Source of the DNA: an uncultured Agathobacter sp.
GTDB taxonomy: Bacteria; Bacillota; Clostridia; Lachnospirales; Lachnospiraceae
Length of the DNA: 39,225 bases
Direction of reading: 5' to 3'
NCBI GenBank assembly: GCA_944381555.1
Contig: CALWLL010000032.1
Coordinates: 1-39,225, forward strand
A model generated the notes under the pieces. That model worked only from the letters and a program-made list of their open reading frames with translations, did no database searches and was not told the origin of the DNA. Both the position numbers and the translations under genes were made by a program. This document shows positions 15,554 to 24,304 of this stretch, piece by piece (within the stretch, counting starts at the first letter, position 1; the number at the start of each line of letters is the position of its first letter).

Positions 15554-17458
15554 ATGAAAAAAGTTGCTATTTTTTCAGACGGTTGGAGAAAATTCTTCAA
15601 TTTTTCATGGGTTGACGGATGTCATCAATATATTTTGGATCATCATCTGGACGCACAGGTATATGTATTTAACAGCTTTGGAGATTTCAGTGTTGACGAA
15701 AAATTCAATGCGGGAGAATTTAATATTTTCAATCTTCCTGATTTAAAGGAGTTTGATGGCGTCATTCTAGATTCAAATAATATCCGGGATGATAAAATTC
15801 GGGAAGGACTTCTAAGAAAGCTGCGCAATTCAGACATTCCGGTAATTTCTCTTTTAAATGAGATTCCGGGGTGTTATTATGCAGGCATTGATAATTATTC
15901 TGCCATGTATACCATCGTGGAGCATGTTATTAAAGAGCATGGATGCAGAAAACTCAATTATGTAGGCGGTCCGGTTGAAAATTATGAGAACAGGGAGCGT
16001 CTTCGGGCTTATAGGGCTGTGCTGGAGAAATATAATATTCCATATGATGAGAAACGGCTTTTTCATAAGGATTACACAATTATTACAGGGGAAGCCGGAT
16101 TTCATTATTTTCTGGAACAGGAAACAGTACCGGAGGCTTTTATTTGTGCTAACGACAATATTGCAGTGGGTCTGTGCCATATTGCCAAAAGTCTGGGATA
16201 CCGGATTCCGGAAGATTTTATTGTAACGGGATTTGACAATCTGGATAAAGCATCTTATTTCGAGCCGAAGATTACAACGGCAGGCTTTGAGAGAGGGGAG
16301 ATTTCCTATAGGGCAATGGAGCTGATGCATCAAATCTGGAAAGGCAGGACAGATGTAAAAGCCATATATACGAACGTAACGCACTTCTTTCAGGATAGCT
16401 GCGGCTGCAAAACGGACAGAACGATTGATTTAGGAAAATATGTAGAAGATCACATCTTAAATGAAGACAGAGACGTACGGATGGACAGTGCGATGATGGA
16501 GCTTAAGAGAGAACTCTTAGAGTGCCAGTCATTTAAGGAAATGGGGGAACGTCTTCCAAAGCATTTAGACAGTCTGAAATGTGATGCCATCTATATGATG
16601 GTAAATCACGAGATTGCGAACAGCCGGAATTATGTTAATGTCAGCATACAGGGTGATATGCCAAAACGTGTTGTTGGATATCCGAAGCATATGGAAGTTG
16701 TAATGGCTTATGTAAATGGCCGGCTTGTGAAAGATGCAGTCAAAAACGAAGGACAGCTTTTACCGGATATAGATGATTCAAAGAGAGAGGATATTTATGT
16801 ATTTTCACCGCTTCACTTCAGAGATGAAGAGGTGGGATATCTGGTTTTTAAAAACTGTGACTATATGCTTGACTCCCAGCTTATTTTTGAGATTCTCAAT
16901 GTACTGCTGGAATCTATGGAAAATATGCATCACAGACTGATGTTAAGTTACCTGAATGAAGGTCTTTCCCAGCTATATGTGTTAGATTCTCTGACGGGAT
17001 TTTACAATCGTATGGCCTATAACCGTTATGCGATTCCTATGTATCAGGAATGTATGGATAAGAAGGAAAGTCTGCTTGTTTTGTTTATTGATGTGGACAG
17101 GCTGAAATACATCAACGATACCTTTGGGCATGATATGGGCAACGTGGCAATTAAGAGCATCGCTAACGCCACATCGGGAGAAATCCCTAAGGAAAGCATT
17201 GTTATCCGGTATGGCGGCGATGAATTTGTGGTTCTTGTTCCGAATATAAAGGAGGATGAAGCAGAAAGCATTGTGGAGCGTATTCAGGCTCATATTGCAA
17301 AGACATCGGAGGCACTGGATATTGGATTTGAGATTACAGCCAGCATTGGTTATGTTGTGGCAAATGATCCGGCAAAGAGTCTGGCTGAGTATGTCAGTGA
17401 CGCAGACTCCAGAATGTACGAGGTAAAGCGTCAGCATCACGCCGGAATGAAAATCTAA
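15554..17458 (+). CDS. LacI-type sensor fused to GGDEF diguanylate cyclase
   Basis: 634 residues. Residues 1 to about 290 are a periplasmic-binding-like domain of the LacI/GalR effector type (VAIFSDGWR, YAGIDNYSAM, CRKLNYVGGP, EAFICANDNIAVGLCHIAKS, FIVTGFDNLDKASYFEPKIT) without a helix-turn-helix and without signal peptide, so it senses a small molecule in the cytoplasm. Residues about 300-470 are a linker with a possible GAF-like part. The GGDEF domain begins at DSLTGFYNRMAYNR; the active-site GGDEF is intact at 554-558 and FIDVDRLKYINDTFGHDMGN matches the substrate site. No RxxD inhibitory site stands five residues before GGDEF. The product would be c-di-GMP in response to a sugar or nucleoside-like ligand (inference). 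Start after TTTTGGGGGAATCTG. Confidence 0.88.
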   Translation: MKKVAIFSDGWRKFFNFSWVDGCHQYILDHHLDAQVYVFNSFGDFSVDEKFNAGEFNIFNLPDLKEFDGVILDSNNIRDDKIREGLLRKLRNSDIPVISLLNEIPGCYYAGIDNYSAMYTIVEHVIKEHGCRKLNYVGGPVENYENRERLRAYRAVLEKYNIPYDEKRLFHKDYTIITGEAGFHYFLEQETVPEAFICANDNIAVGLCHIAKSLGYRIPEDFIVTGFDNLDKASYFEPKITTAGFERGEISYRAMELMHQIWKGRTDVKAIYTNVTHFFQDSCGCKTDRTIDLGKYVEDHILNEDRDVRMDSAMMELKRELLECQSFKEMGERLPKHLDSLKCDAIYMMVNHEIANSRNYVNVSIQGDMPKRVVGYPKHMEVVMAYVNGRLVKDAVKNEGQLLPDIDDSKREDIYVFSPLHFRDEEVGYLVFKNCDYMLDSQLIFEILNVLLESMENMHHRLMLSYLNEGLSQLYVLDSLTGFYNRMAYNRYAIPMYQECMDKKESLLVLFIDVDRLKYINDTFGHDMGNVAIKSIANATSGEIPKESIVIRYGGDEFVVLVPNIKEDEAESIVERIQAHIAKTSEALDIGFEITASIGYVVANDPAKSLAEYVSDADSRMYEVKRQHHAGMKI

Positions 17459-17462
17459 AAGC

Positions 17463-17505
17463 AAAAAAGCCTTTTCAGAATATAGTTTTGCGAAGGCTTT
17501 TTTTG
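17463..17505 (+). terminator. Terminator of the GGDEF gene
   Basis: An 11-bp stem (AAAAAAGCCTT with AAGGCTTTTTT) with a 19-base loop, ending in a run of seven T, 5 bases after the stop codon. Confidence 0.8.
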
Positions 17506-17536
17506 TTGACAAAAGTTATCATATATGATAACTTTT
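17506..17536 (+). promoter_or_regulatory. TTGACA promoter with perfect 26-bp palindromic operator
   Basis: TTGACA at 17506-17511 is followed at once by a perfect palindrome, AAAAGTTATCATA and its reverse complement, 17511-17536. It covers the spacer and any -10 (GATAAC at 17527 is the best candidate, with a short 15-base spacer). It lies 45 bases before the XRE gene. The arrangement is that of an autoregulated promoter where the XRE protein binds its own operator. Confidence 0.65.
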
Positions 17537-17580
17537 CTAGTGAAATATCGTAAAACAGGAAGAACAGGGAGAAATGTATT

Positions 17581-17802
17581 GTGAGTAAGAATACAACGCC
17601 CAGAGAAGAAGTGGCGCGTCAGTTGAAAGAGGTCCGAAAGGCAGAAGGCATGACGCAGGAACACTTGGCAGAATTGGTGGGCACAAAAAAGTCAAATATA
17701 TCCCGTCTGGAGAGCGGGCGGTATAATCCGAGTCTGGATTTTCTGGTTAAGGTGGCGGATGGGCTTGGAAAACAGATTTCGGTAAAGGTTATGTCCAAAT
17801 GA
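17581..17802 (+). CDS. XRE-family helix-turn-helix regulator (HigA-antitoxin-like)
   Basis: 73 residues from a GTG codon, with AGGGAG 8 bases upstream. It is almost entirely a Cro/C1-type HTH: REEVARQLKEVRKAEGMTQ, EHLAELVGTKKSNISRLESG, RYNPSLDFLVKVADGLGKQI, SVKVMSK. The ending (LVKVADGLGKQISVKV) is typical of HigA-type antitoxins, whose toxin gene normally lies directly upstream. Here the upstream gene is the GGDEF protein with its own terminator, so there is no HigB-like toxin on that side. It probably represses its own promoter through the 26-bp palindrome. The small gene 40 bases downstream is the likely partner. Confidence 0.85.
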   Translation: MSKNTTPREEVARQLKEVRKAEGMTQEHLAELVGTKKSNISRLESGRYNPSLDFLVKVADGLGKQISVKVMSK

Positions 17803-17842
17803 GGAAAGCAGACAGGAAATAAGATACAAAGGGGTAAGGCAT

Positions 17843-18124
17843 ATGGCGGCTAAAAAACTTGGGAATTTCTCTGGAAATGATATTGAATTATGCAGAACAA
17901 CGAACAGCAATGCAAGCAATCAGACGGTACAGGCGCTGATGAACGCAAGTATCCCGTTTACCAAGAATTGCAGGAAGATTCCGTTCTTTAAGAGAGTACA
18001 ATATAACGGAGCAGAACAGATGTGGGTCATCAGCATAAACCCGCACAGATATGGTCAGGCAAGACGTGTGATTGACCAGATTGATACGATGTATCGCAAA
18101 AGACTGGTTCTTTCAAATTATTAG
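17843..18124 (+). CDS. Small basic protein, possible partner of the XRE regulator
   Basis: 93 residues, ATG after AAAGGGG, 40 bases downstream of the XRE gene with no terminator between. No firm family. Its layout (NASNQTVQALMNASIPFTKN, then a basic stretch CRKIPFFKRVQYNG, then MWVISINPHRYGQARRVIDQ) resembles the ferredoxin-like DUF2007-type small domains, where a helix is followed by two strands and an alanine-containing helix. It is rich in Arg, Lys and Asn, with no membrane helix or signal peptide. It could be a co-regulated effector or toxin-like partner of the XRE protein, but nothing in the sequence shows catalysis. Confidence 0.6.
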   Translation: MAAKKLGNFSGNDIELCRTTNSNASNQTVQALMNASIPFTKNCRKIPFFKRVQYNGAEQMWVISINPHRYGQARRVIDQIDTMYRKRLVLSNY

Positions 18125-18241
18125 AAAATGTTGCAAAATACTAAAATAAATATTAGTATTAAATTTGTATAATAACATGATCGCAGCATTAGAGAAGTTC
18201 GTTTCGTCTTGTGTCATGCAATTAAAAGGAGGAGAAAGAAA

Positions 18242-18799
18242 ATGAATAGCGCTGAAGGTTTTGAACAAAATGAAAGGGAATGGGATGTACAGACACAGTC
18301 TTTCCAAAGTGGAAATACAGAGAGTCTGGCGCCGATTGTGAAAAACGAGAATATTCTTGCAGGAGTTGTGTGAGCTTTTCTGTTTTCGTTACTCGGCGGG
18401 GTTGTTTACTTTTTGGTATATCAAATCGGATATATTGCAAGTATATGCGGACTGATAATATTTGTTTTGGCAGATTTCGGCTACGGTTTGTTTGGAAAAT
18501 GCAGAAACAAGGAATCAGTACCAGGTTTGGTTACTTCAATTATTATGTTATTTTTGGTAATATTTATTGCAGAGTATTTATGCATATCGTATGAAATTTT
18601 TGATGTTTACAAGGATGCAATAGAGATAACCTTTTTCGATGCAGTACGGGCTACGCCGGATTTTTTGGCTGAGAGAGAAATTTTTCAGGCATTTGTACTG
18701 GATTTGACATATTCATATGCTTTCGGTTTTCTTGCTATCATTAACAGTATTATCAGAATTGTAAAGGCAAGAAGGAGTAAAACGCAGAAAGCTATGTAA
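18242..18799 (+). pseudogene. Four-helix membrane protein gene interrupted by in-frame TGA
   Basis: ATG 18242 follows AAAGGAGGAGAAAGAA, an excellent site. The frame runs MNSAEGFEQNEREWD to ENILAGVV, stops at TGA 18371-18373, and continues in the same frame as AFLFSLLGGVVYFLVYQIG through 142 more residues to TAA at 18799. The second part has about four hydrophobic helices and a C-terminal basic tail. Related Lachnospiraceae membrane proteins, from memory, read GxxGAFLFSLxGG, so TGA most likely replaces GGA (Gly). Without the first part the second has only an internal ATG at 18413 with no good binding site. A nonsense pseudogene is the simplest reading; the rest of the frame is undamaged, so the mutation is recent or suppressed. 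Confidence 0.7.
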
Positions 18800-18869
18800 A
18801 ATGCGATTGCATATACAAGAGTGATAGAATACAAACTTACATATTTTCATATTTTAATTTAAAAATGAA

Positions 18870-18912
18870 GGCAGGTGTGGTAGAATTTATTCTAGCACAG
18901 CCTGTCTTTTTG
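18870..18912 (+). terminator. Probable terminator upstream of the LtaS-like gene
   Basis: An imperfect stem (GGCAGGTGTGGTAGAA against TTCTAGCACAGCCTGTC, with one bulge) closed by TTAT or similar and followed by TTTTTG. It separates the broken membrane gene from the envelope operon. Confidence 0.6.
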
Positions 18913-18949
18913 ATATATGGGAAGCCGGGCTATTGGCAGAAAGGTTAGG

Positions 18950-20710
18950 ATGATGTTTGATATAAAACGTACACTAAAAAATGTGGGATATGTAGTATTG
19001 TTTTCCATTGTTCCGGTTTTACTGTTTTATCTTATGGAAGCATATGAACATAATGCCTTTGAAGAGGTAAGACAAACGGCGCAGTGGTATAATATTTTTC
19101 TGTTTGAACTGATTGCATGGTTTTTGTTTTTTGTCTTTGGTTCGGGCAGAACTGCGCTTCGGGTTGAAATCGTGATCGCAATGCTGTATGGGCTGGTAAA
19201 CCACTATATCATGGCATTTCGCTCTACGCCGTTTGTCCCTTGGGACATTTTTTCAATTGAAACGGCGGCAAGTGTGGCCGGAAATTATGATTTTACGCCT
19301 ACGGAAGAGGTCATTAAAGTAACGCTTGCATTTATTATACTGTTTATAGCGGTACAGTTTATTCATTTAAAGTTTCCATATGGGATTGCGCTTCGTGTCA
19401 TTCCGGTCATTTGCGTGTCGCTGGTGCTTGGTGTTTTTGTAAATCTGCTGCAGGATGAGGATTTTCAGAGCCAGAGCAATCTGTATCCATTTTTGTTTAC
19501 GCCGTCTTATATGACTAAGGTAAATGGTATGGCGGTAACGTTTGCGATGGACATGGCATATATTTTTGTAGAGAAGCCCGAAGGGTATAGTGTTGAAGAA
19601 GCGGAAGACATTCTAAAAGATTATGAGAACACGAGTGACGGTACAGGTAACAGCGATGGAGAATTACCGAATATCATTGTCATTATGGATGAGGCATTTT
19701 CGGATCTTGCAGTACTAGGCGATTTTACAACAAATGAAGATTATATGCCTTTTATACATAGCCTTCAGGAGGGAAATGAAAATACAATTACCGGAAATCT
19801 GACTGTGTCTGTGTGCGGCGGCAATACCGCCAATTCAGAGTTTGAATTTCTGACCGGACATACGATGGATTTTCTTCCTGTAGGAAGCATTCCATACCAG
19901 CAGTATATTAAGGGAGAGACACCATCTTTGGCATGGCAGCTTTCTGAAATGGGATACCATACTTCCGGTCTGCATCCGTATGGTGCAACAGGCTGGCGCA
20001 GGGATAAGGTATACCCCTGGCTTGGTTTTGAAGACAGTTACTTTATTAAGGATTTCGCCCCGCGCTCTTATATAAGGGATTATGTAAGCGATAAGAGTGC
20101 GTTTGATAAGATTATTAACATTTACGAAGAGAGTGAAGAGAATCAGCCTGAGTTTATCTTTGAGGTAACCATGCAGAATCACGGAAGTTATTCCGAGCTG
20201 CATGAGAATTTTACTCCTGACATTACGGTAGAAGGAGTAAACAATAATGCATTAGAACAATATCTGTCTTTAATCAAAGTGACAGACCAGGAGTTTGAAC
20301 GTCTGATAGAATATTTTAGTCAGGAAGAGGAGGATACCATTATTGTATTCTTTGGCGACCATCAGCCAAATGATTATGTTGCAAATCAGATTCTTCGTTT
20401 AAACGGCACAAGCACATCGATGATGACAGAGGAACAGGCGTTGCTCCGCTATCAGGTGCCATATGTCATCTGGGCAAATTTTGATATTGAAGAAGCAACC
20501 GACAGGGATATGGATATCAGCTTTCTGGCTGCGAATGTACTGGAACTGATTGGAATGGAAACAACGCCATACCAGAATTTCCTGTTAGAATTGGAAGAGA
20601 TTCTGGCGGCAGACGACGGCTCCAAAGAAGCAGAAGAAAAAATAGATAATTATCTGGATATGTATCAGAAGCTGCAATATTATTATATGTTTGATTATCA
20701 GGAAGAGTAA
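18950..20710 (+). CDS. LtaS-like membrane sulfatase-fold phosphoglycerol transferase
   Basis: About 586 residues (ATG 18950 or 18953, after AGGTTAGG; an ATG at 18917 has no binding site). Five hydrophobic helices occupy the first 200 residues. The extracellular sulfatase-fold domain follows: NIIVIMDEAFSDL (metal site), GGNTANSEFEFLTG with the catalytic-type Thr at residue 293 (compare GKTSDSEF in LtaS), LHPYGATGWRRDKVYPWLGF, EVTMQNHGSY and VFFGDHQPNDY. Enzymes of this kind polymerise glycerol phosphate from phosphatidylglycerol into lipoteichoic acid, or transfer phosphoglycerol to other glycans. The next two genes follow at once and encode YfhO and CsbB, supporting a teichoic-acid role. Confidence 0.85.
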   Translation: MMFDIKRTLKNVGYVVLFSIVPVLLFYLMEAYEHNAFEEVRQTAQWYNIFLFELIAWFLFFVFGSGRTALRVEIVIAMLYGLVNHYIMAFRSTPFVPWDIFSIETAASVAGNYDFTPTEEVIKVTLAFIILFIAVQFIHLKFPYGIALRVIPVICVSLVLGVFVNLLQDEDFQSQSNLYPFLFTPSYMTKVNGMAVTFAMDMAYIFVEKPEGYSVEEAEDILKDYENTSDGTGNSDGELPNIIVIMDEAFSDLAVLGDFTTNEDYMPFIHSLQEGNENTITGNLTVSVCGGNTANSEFEFLTGHTMDFLPVGSIPYQQYIKGETPSLAWQLSEMGYHTSGLHPYGATGWRRDKVYPWLGFEDSYFIKDFAPRSYIRDYVSDKSAFDKIINIYEESEENQPEFIFEVTMQNHGSYSELHENFTPDITVEGVNNNALEQYLSLIKVTDQEFERLIEYFSQEEEDTIIVFFGDHQPNDYVANQILRLNGTSTSMMTEEQALLRYQVPYVIWANFDIEEATDRDMDISFLAANVLELIGMETTPYQNFLLELEEILAADDGSKEAEEKIDNYLDMYQKLQYYYMFDYQEE

Positions 20711-20712
20711 GT

Positions 20713-23331
20713 ATGAAAAACTGGAAAGTATTATTAGAAAAAAATTGGATATGGCATATGCTTGCATTTATGATTCCGTTTGTGGCCAGTATCTGTATCT
20801 GTATCGGAGCAGGCGTATATCCATTTGGTGAAAACTGTATCCTTCATATGGATATGTATCATCAGTACTGCCCGTTCTTTATGGAATTTCAAGAGAAACT
20901 GCAAAATGGGGGAAGTCTTTTTTATTCCTGGAATTTAGGGCTTGGCTCTGATTTTGTTGCACTGTATGCATATTATCTGGCAAGCCCGTTAAACTGGCTG
21001 CTTATTCTTTGTCCACAGGGACTTGCCATTGAATTTATGACCGTTATTACATGGGTAAAGATTGCAGCGGCAGGATTATTCTTTTTCCTGTATCTAAAGG
21101 AGCATTTTCAGCTAATCGGCAAAGATAAAAAGTACCATATGATTACGGCAGCGCCCGCATTGGTATTTTCCACAGCGTATGCATTTTCGGGATTTGTGGC
21201 TACTTATAGCTGGAATATTATGTGGATGGATGTTGTCGCGTTAGCGCCGCTTATCATTCTGGGACTCGAACGTCTGGTGAAGCAGAATAAGCCGATGCTC
21301 TATTACGTTTCTTTATCCATTGCAATTTTGTCCAACTACTATATTGCTCTGCTTGTCTGCATTTTCTTGTGCCTGTACTTTGTGATTCTATTTATAGAAC
21401 AAAAAAAGGGAAGAATTAAGGCGATTATCAACTTTGCATGGTACTCGCTGTTAGCAGGCGGAACAGGCGCGGTTTTACTGATTCCTACGGCAATTGTGCT
21501 GGGGCATAGCGGCTCCGGATCTGATTTCCCGGAATCTATGGAATGGTATTTTGGAATTACAGAGGAACTTTCCCGCTTATGTGTCTTTGCAGAGCGTTAT
21601 GAGGGAAATGACCACTGGCCAAGCATTTACTGCGGCGTGTTTACCGTATTTTTGGTAGTGATGTATGTGTTTAATAAGCGCATCAAATGGTATCAGAAGA
21701 TTCCAAGAGTGCTGCTTTTGGCATTTTTTATTGCCAGCTTTGCAAATAATTATATGGATTATATCTGGCATGGACTGCGTTTTCCAACATCCCTTCCGGG
21801 CAGACAATCCTTTCTGTTCATTTTTATGATGTTAGTGGTAGCGTATGAGACCTGCCGAAAGCGAAAGGGCAATAAAATCTGGCATGCGGTCGTGGCGGCT
21901 GCAATCTGTGTGGCGGTGCTTATGGCAGGCATGAAAAAGACAGACGAGCAGATTGTGGGTACGATGTCCTTTATTCTGACAGAGGTATTTCTCATAGCCT
22001 ATATGTTATTCTTTGCCATTCATAAATTGTCAGGAAAGAAGATGCGGCCTGTAATTCGGGGGCTCGCGTTTGGCGTGGCTATGGGAGAAATCATTCTAAA
22101 CATGGCGGTAACAGGTTTTTATTCGCTAAACAGAACGGCTTATCTTTCTAAGATGGAAGATTATAAGGCATTGATTGCTATGGCAGAAGAAGAGGCACAG
22201 TCGGATTCCCTAAACGGAGAAAAGGTCTTTTATCGTATAGAGGATACCGAGCGTAAAACAAAGAATGATGACAGCTTATATGGATATCCATCGGCTACCA
22301 TTTTTTCTACATTGATGAACATTGATGTAAGCCGGTTTTATCAGAGTGTATATATGGAGGGAGGAAAGAACTATTACTGCTACAATGGTGCAACTCCGAT
22401 TATTTCCTCTATGCTGCATGTAAAATATATGCTGTCTGACAATGCACAGGGAGAAAATGCGCTCCGCAGGCTTGTGGGACAGTCAGGAAATTATTTCTTA
22501 TATGAGAATCAGTATTGTCTGCCGCTTGGTTTTATGATGAGCGAGGAGGCAGTAGAGAACTGGGATAATGACCAGGGCAATAAGATTAATCAGATCAACT
22601 CTCTGGCCACAGCGCTTGGAGCAGAGGATTATATGCTGGTCCGCATCAGTAATCCAACTATGGAGGTAGAGCAGGGACAGACAACCTTTACCATTAAGGC
22701 AGACGGATTTTATTATGTACGTCATCAGGGCTGTGATGCCAGCACGCTGAGTTTTCGCATCAATGATGGCCCGACCACCCGCTGGGGTAAGGCAAGCCAT
22801 AGTTATCTGTTTGAAATCGGGGAGTGTAAGGCTGGTGATGTAGTGACAATTTCTAATACATCCAGTGATTCTGTGTATTTCTACCTCTACCGCATGAATT
22901 TAGATGCGGTGGACCAGGCATATGAAACCTTAAACCAGCAGACGATGGTAACAGAGGAATATACGGATACCACAATAAGAGGCACCATTGACGTAAAAGA
23001 AGCGGGAAGGCTGATTTTTTCCATTCCGGACGAAACCGGATGGAGCCTGTATGTGGACGGACAGGAAACACAGATAGAGTATTTTAAGGATACATTTATC
23101 AGCGTGCACTTAGAGGAAGGCAGCCACACCATTGAACTTCGGTATATGCCGCCAAAGATTCTGTTAGGTGCGGCAATCAGTATGGTCAGTGTGGGTCTGT
23201 TTATACTGACAATGGTAATCCGCCGGATATTAGAAACAAAAAAGGCAAAGAAAGAAGCAGAAACGCTATCCTATATACAGGAAGAAAATAGTGAATTAGC
23301 AGAGGTTTACAGTGAGCAGGAGATTAATTAG
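20713..23331 (+). CDS. yfhO: YfhO-family GT-C membrane glycosyltransferase
   Basis: 872 residues, starting 2 bases after the LtaS-like stop, so it is in the same operon. It has a first membrane helix, then the extracellular loop HMDMYHQYCPFFMEFQEKL with the acidic pair typical of GT-C enzymes, and about a dozen helices in all up to residue 475. A soluble C-terminal region (about 480-830) has YfhO-type repeats (YFLYENQYCLPLGFM, GWSLYVDGQ, SHTIELRYMPP), followed by a last helix. In Bacillus, YfhO moves GlcNAc from an undecaprenyl-phosphate carrier onto lipoteichoic acid outside the cell, with CsbB making the carrier-linked sugar. The csbB-like gene overlaps its 3' end by 20 bases. Sugar identity cannot be read from sequence. 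Confidence 0.88.
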   Translation: MKNWKVLLEKNWIWHMLAFMIPFVASICICIGAGVYPFGENCILHMDMYHQYCPFFMEFQEKLQNGGSLFYSWNLGLGSDFVALYAYYLASPLNWLLILCPQGLAIEFMTVITWVKIAAAGLFFFLYLKEHFQLIGKDKKYHMITAAPALVFSTAYAFSGFVATYSWNIMWMDVVALAPLIILGLERLVKQNKPMLYYVSLSIAILSNYYIALLVCIFLCLYFVILFIEQKKGRIKAIINFAWYSLLAGGTGAVLLIPTAIVLGHSGSGSDFPESMEWYFGITEELSRLCVFAERYEGNDHWPSIYCGVFTVFLVVMYVFNKRIKWYQKIPRVLLLAFFIASFANNYMDYIWHGLRFPTSLPGRQSFLFIFMMLVVAYETCRKRKGNKIWHAVVAAAICVAVLMAGMKKTDEQIVGTMSFILTEVFLIAYMLFFAIHKLSGKKMRPVIRGLAFGVAMGEIILNMAVTGFYSLNRTAYLSKMEDYKALIAMAEEEAQSDSLNGEKVFYRIEDTERKTKNDDSLYGYPSATIFSTLMNIDVSRFYQSVYMEGGKNYYCYNGATPIISSMLHVKYMLSDNAQGENALRRLVGQSGNYFLYENQYCLPLGFMMSEEAVENWDNDQGNKINQINSLATALGAEDYMLVRISNPTMEVEQGQTTFTIKADGFYYVRHQGCDASTLSFRINDGPTTRWGKASHSYLFEIGECKAGDVVTISNTSSDSVYFYLYRMNLDAVDQAYETLNQQTMVTEEYTDTTIRGTIDVKEAGRLIFSIPDETGWSLYVDGQETQIEYFKDTFISVHLEEGSHTIELRYMPPKILLGAAISMVSVGLFILTMVIRRILETKKAKKEAETLSYIQEENSELAEVYSEQEIN

Positions 23332-24268
23332 TATTGTGGTTCCTTGTTACAATGAGGAGCCGACTCTTCCGATTTTGTATCCGGAATTAAATAAAGTAGC
23401 GGCAGAAATGCCGGATTATGACTTTGAATATGTATTTATCAATGATGGTTCAAAAGATAAAACGCATGAAATGTTAAAGAATATGGCGGCTGAAGATGAA
23501 CGGGTGAAATACATTTCTTTCTCCCGCAACTTTGGCAAAGAAGCTGCGCTTTTGGCTGGACTTAAAAATGCAAAAGGCGATTTGGTTGCAACGATGGATG
23601 CGGATATGCAGGATCCGCCGGCGCTGCTTCCGAAGCTGGTGTCTTATGTGGAGTCCGGTGAATATGACAATGCCGCCACCAGACGCATAACGCGTAAGGG
23701 GGAGCCTGTAATCCGCAGCTTTTTTGCAAGAACCTTTTATAAGCTGATGCGCCATATGACGGATATTGATATTGTGGATGGCGCGCGTGATTACCGTGTT
23801 ATGAGCCGTCCTATGGTTGAGAGCGTGATAGCTTTAGAGGAATATAACCGCTTTTCAAAGGGTATTTTTGCATGGGTCGGATACGAAACAAAATGGGTGG
23901 AATTTGAAAATGTGGAGCGTTCCGCAGGAGAAACGAAGTGGAGTTTCTGGAAACTTCTCCGGTATTCGATAGAGGGAATCGTGAGCTTTTCAAACACCCC
24001 GATTCATCTGGCATCGTATATGGGGTTGGGACTGACCGGAGTTTCAGCGTTGGCATTGGTTTTTGTTATTGTGCGCGCCCTTCTTTTTGGAGATGAGGTG
24101 GCAGGCTGGCCGTCACTGGTATGTATTATTACATTTATGGGAGGCGTACAGCTTTTTGTAATGGGAATTATGGGACAGTATATTTCTAAGACTTATCTGG
24201 AGGTAAAACGCCGTCCTCACTATATTATTAAGGATACAAACTGCGAGGATTCCGAACGAAACGGATAG
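23312..24268 (+). CDS. csbB: CsbB/GtrB-type undecaprenyl-phosphate glycosyltransferase (GT2)
   Basis: 318 residues from a GTG inside the end of yfhO. GT2 catalytic domain: ISIVVPCYNEEPTLPILYPE, YVFINDGSKDKTHEML, SRNFGKEAALLAGLKNAKGD, then the metal-binding DADMQDPPALLPKL, and DGARDYRVMSR, ERSAGETKWSFWKL. Two C-terminal membrane helices (about 228-295) anchor it, the layout of DPM1/GtrB/CsbB enzymes. It would link a sugar from a nucleotide donor to undecaprenyl phosphate on the cytoplasmic face; a GtrA/GtcA-like flippase is usual but none is in this window. It is the last gene of the three-gene envelope operon, 36 bases before the MFS gene. Confidence 0.9.
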   Translation: MSRRLISIVVPCYNEEPTLPILYPELNKVAAEMPDYDFEYVFINDGSKDKTHEMLKNMAAEDERVKYISFSRNFGKEAALLAGLKNAKGDLVATMDADMQDPPALLPKLVSYVESGEYDNAATRRITRKGEPVIRSFFARTFYKLMRHMTDIDIVDGARDYRVMSRPMVESVIALEEYNRFSKGIFAWVGYETKWVEFENVERSAGETKWSFWKLLRYSIEGIVSFSNTPIHLASYMGLGLTGVSALALVFVIVRALLFGDEVAGWPSLVCIITFMGGVQLFVMGIMGQYISKTYLEVKRRPHYIIKDTNCEDSERNG

Positions 24269-24304
24269 TTTGGTACCTGCTTGTGGAAGGAGTTCTAATA
24301 GAAA

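Noticed and set aside
17581-17802. Complete HigBA toxin-antitoxin locus
   Set aside because: No HigB-like toxin frame lies upstream; that space is the end of the GGDEF gene and its terminator.
9899-18373. TGA recoded as Trp, Gly or selenocysteine to explain both interrupted genes
   Set aside because: TGA ends several normal genes here, the two sites would need different amino acids, and no SECIS-like hairpin was evident after either.
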